NCBI RefSeq assembly: GCF_015207705.1
Contig: NZ_JADEWI010000004.1
Location: 1-64,000, forward strand
Direction: 5' to 3'
Length of the DNA stretch: 64,000 bases
From: Nostoc sp. LEGE 06077
Lineage (GTDB): Bacteria > Cyanobacteriota > Cyanobacteriia > Cyanobacteriales > Nostocaceae
This document shows, one piece after another, positions 62,438 through 64,000 of this stretch. The notes beneath the pieces are model-generated. The model was not told where the DNA came from and searched no databases. It worked only from the letters and a program-made list of their open reading frames with translations. The position numbers were made by a program, and so were the translations under genes. Every line of letters begins with the position of its first letter. Position 1 is the first letter of the stretch.

Positions 62438-63154
62438 CTAATTCAGCGACAGACTTTGTAAATTTGCGCCTAAATCAGCTGGTTTTAGGTAGTGTTTAAA
62501 CCATTGACTTGCCAATCGTGCGACTGCTTCTAAAGCTCCAGGTTCGCCAAACTGATGAGTTGCGCCAGAAATAATCTCTAGTTGCTTGTTGAATGCGGGG
62601 ATATTTGCCAGTGCATCTTCATTCATGGCAATGATGGGTAAGTCATCACCACCAACAATTAATAAAGTTGGAGTTTGTACACAAGCTATGGCTTCACTAA
62701 CTAAATCGGTTTGTCCACTACGGGAAACAATCGCTTTCACCGCCATTGGACGTGTTGCAGCTGCTAACAAAGCTGCACTAGCACCTGTATCTGCACCAAA
62801 ATAGCCGAGCTTGAGATTACGAGTGAAAGGATTTTCTAACAACCAGTCTGTCACAGCCACTACGCGATCGCTCAGGAAGCTAATATCACTGCGAAAATGT
62901 TTGGTGCGCTGATCTATTGCTTCTTCTTCTTTGGTGAGTAAGTCGATCAACAGAGTTGCTAGTTTACCTTCCTGACGTAGTATATGGGCGAGATAGTGGT
63001 TGCGGGTACTGTAGCGACTACTCGCACTGCCATGTGCAAACAATACCAAGCCTTCAGCACCAGCAGGTACAACCAATTCTCCTTTAAGTCTGGCTTTGGC
63101 AAGTTCGACAATAACAATTTGTTCTTCAACGTTGAGTAATAATGTGGTATTCAT
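62438..63154 (-). CDS. Dienelactone-hydrolase-family protein with Asp at the nucleophile position
   Basis: A 238-residue alpha/beta hydrolase of the type commonly fused to or next to a phosphoribosyltransferase. It has VLFAHGSASS near the N-terminus, an elbow GYFGADTGASAA, an acid position in LIVGGDDLP and a histidine in ATHQFGEPGA. In relatives the elbow is G-A-S-T-G; here the Ser is Asp (D122, codon GAT). The protein may therefore use an Asp nucleophile or be a non-catalytic binder. ATG 63154 (MNTTLLLN) chosen over 63208. The phosphoribosyltransferase lies 200 bp upstream on the same strand. Confidence 0.82.
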   Translation of the reverse strand: MNTTLLLNVEEQIVIVELAKARLKGELVVPAGAEGLVLFAHGSASSRYSTRNHYLAHILRQEGKLATLLIDLLTKEEEAIDQRTKHFRSDISFLSDRVVAVTDWLLENPFTRNLKLGYFGADTGASAALLAAATRPMAVKAIVSRSGQTDLVSEAIACVQTPTLLIVGGDDLPIIAMNEDALANIPAFNKQLEIISGATHQFGEPGALEAVARLASQWFKHYLKPADLGANLQSLSLN

Positions 63155-63353
63155 AACTTTCCCCTGATGATTAATTGAGATCCGTTTTTTTGTTAAGCTG
63201 ATGTGCATTCAAGTTGCAGAATTTGAATTGTTGGTAAAAACTTCAAACCCTCTCCCCTGCTCCCCTGCCCCCTTGCGGACTAAACGAGCAAATTCAGTGA
63301 TTAACAGCTTATTCAGGTGTAACTGCACATATCTCACACCCTCAATTGCGTTG

Positions 63354-64000
63354 TTATGCGTAAGTTTTATCTGGATTGTTGATCACTGACGATTGTGCAA
63401 GTAAATACCGTACTTCTACATCGGTTGTTTGCGAAAAATCTTCATACCAAAGACCGATTGCACATAATGACTCTGGCATAACTAAACAAACTACTTCATC
63501 AACTTCGGCTTGCAATTCTTTGTAAGTTATGGGTGCTGCAACTGGTACAGCCACAATCAGCCGTTGGGGTTGTTGTTGTTTAACAATGGCAATAGCCGCA
63601 CGCATGGTTGAACCCGTAGCAATGCCATCATCGACTAAAATGACAGTCCGATTTTTAATTTTTGGTAGGGGTTGATCGCCTCGATAAGCGCGATCGCGTC
63701 GCTGTAATTCTTGCAACTCTTTGATTGCAACGTTGTCAATTATCTTGCTGTCGATACCCAAACTATTAATGACATCGTAATTTAACACGCGTACACCACC
63801 TGAAGCGATTGCACCCATCGCCAGTTCTTCCTGATCAGGTACGCCCAATTTTCTCACCAAACATATATCTAGTGGTGTATTCAGGCTGTTGGCAATTTCA
63901 TAAGCTACTGGGACACCGCCACGAGGCAGAGCTAACACTAACAAATCTTGACTGTTAGTATATGCTGTTATTCTTTTCGCTAATATCTTGCCTGCATCAC
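63354..64000 (-). CDS. Phosphoribosyltransferase, N-terminus beyond the window
   Basis: The frame stays open to the right edge: upstream of LLVLALPRGGVPVAYEIA it reads DAGKILAKRITAYTNSQD, matching the usual start region of this family, so the true start is outside. The PRPP-binding loop is VILVDDGIATGSTMRAA. These proteins bind PRPP and probably transfer a phosphoribosyl group to a base or related nucleophile; the acceptor is unknown. In other bacteria the same domain is fused to the hydrolase encoded by the next gene, which supports a joint function. Confidence 0.85.
   Translation of the reverse strand, partial: DAGKILAKRITAYTNSQDLLVLALPRGGVPVAYEIANSLNTPLDICLVRKLGVPDQEELAMGAIASGGVRVLNYDVINSLGIDSKIIDNVAIKELQELQRRDRAYRGDQPLPKIKNRTVILVDDGIATGSTMRAAIAIVKQQQPQRLIVAVPVAAPITYKELQAEVDEVVCLVMPESLCAIGLWYEDFSQTTDVEVRYLLAQSSVINNPDKTYA

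Overview
The window looks like chromosome of a filamentous, nitrogen-fixing, probably heterocyst-forming cyanobacterium (Nostocales; Nostoc/Anabaena/Calothrix type). The evidence is the abundance of the HIP1 palindrome GCGATCGC, the short dispersed repeats typical of these genomes, SLH-OprB porins, PEP-CTERM-like proteins, Zn-ribbon Ser/Thr kinases and very large multi-PAS sensor kinases. No rRNA, tRNA, phage or complete insertion sequence was recognised. Function calls rest on reading motifs and family memory, with no database search.

Layout. 0-6.6 kb: a TetR regulator, a PaaK-type acyl-adenylate ligase and two tandem paralogous Ser/Thr kinases. 6.8-10.3 kb: sulfate transport (sbpA, cysT, cysW, NIL-domain protein; no cysA here), followed by a small graveyard of gene fragments (10.28-10.65 kb). 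10.7-16.5 kb: sulfurtransferase, GAF-LuxR regulator, B12-binding radical SAM enzyme and PBP2. 16.8-20.6 kb: a nuclease-like/TPR protein beside a CRISPR array of 23 intact repeats with no cas genes in view. 20.6-31.6 kb: alpha/beta hydrolase, aroE, a two-gene signalling operon led by an ethylene-receptor-type kinase with ten PAS domains, then thrC.

31.9-43.7 kb is the most interesting part. It holds an SLH porin, a one-domain molybdate-binding Mop protein, a repressor with an XRE helix-turn-helix and a molybdate-binding-like domain (VnfR type), a vnfH-like dinitrogenase reductase, a NifE/VnfE-NifN/VnfN scaffold pair, a truncated HsdR N-terminal protein, a secreted SUOX-fold protein and a PEP-CTERM-like protein. 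A repeated dyad, TTACCAA-N5-TTGGTAA, lies upstream of the porin, the mop gene, the repressor, the HsdR fragment and the SUOX-like gene. I infer a Mo-responsive (VnfR-like) regulon that extends beyond nitrogenase genes. Structural genes (vnfDGK) are not in this window.

43.9-64 kb: a second SLH porin, a long non-coding gap, a GldA/GldF/GldG-like ABC exporter operon with a DUF4340 protein, purU, a PBP4-type carboxypeptidase, a DUF433-associated module with a frameshifted partner, a P1B metal ATPase divergent from a short-chain dehydrogenase across a MerR-type operator, a MazF-type toxin-antitoxin pair, a low-temperature-induced-like protein, a glutathione S-transferase, and a hydrolase/phosphoribosyltransferase pair. 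The last gene runs off the right edge.
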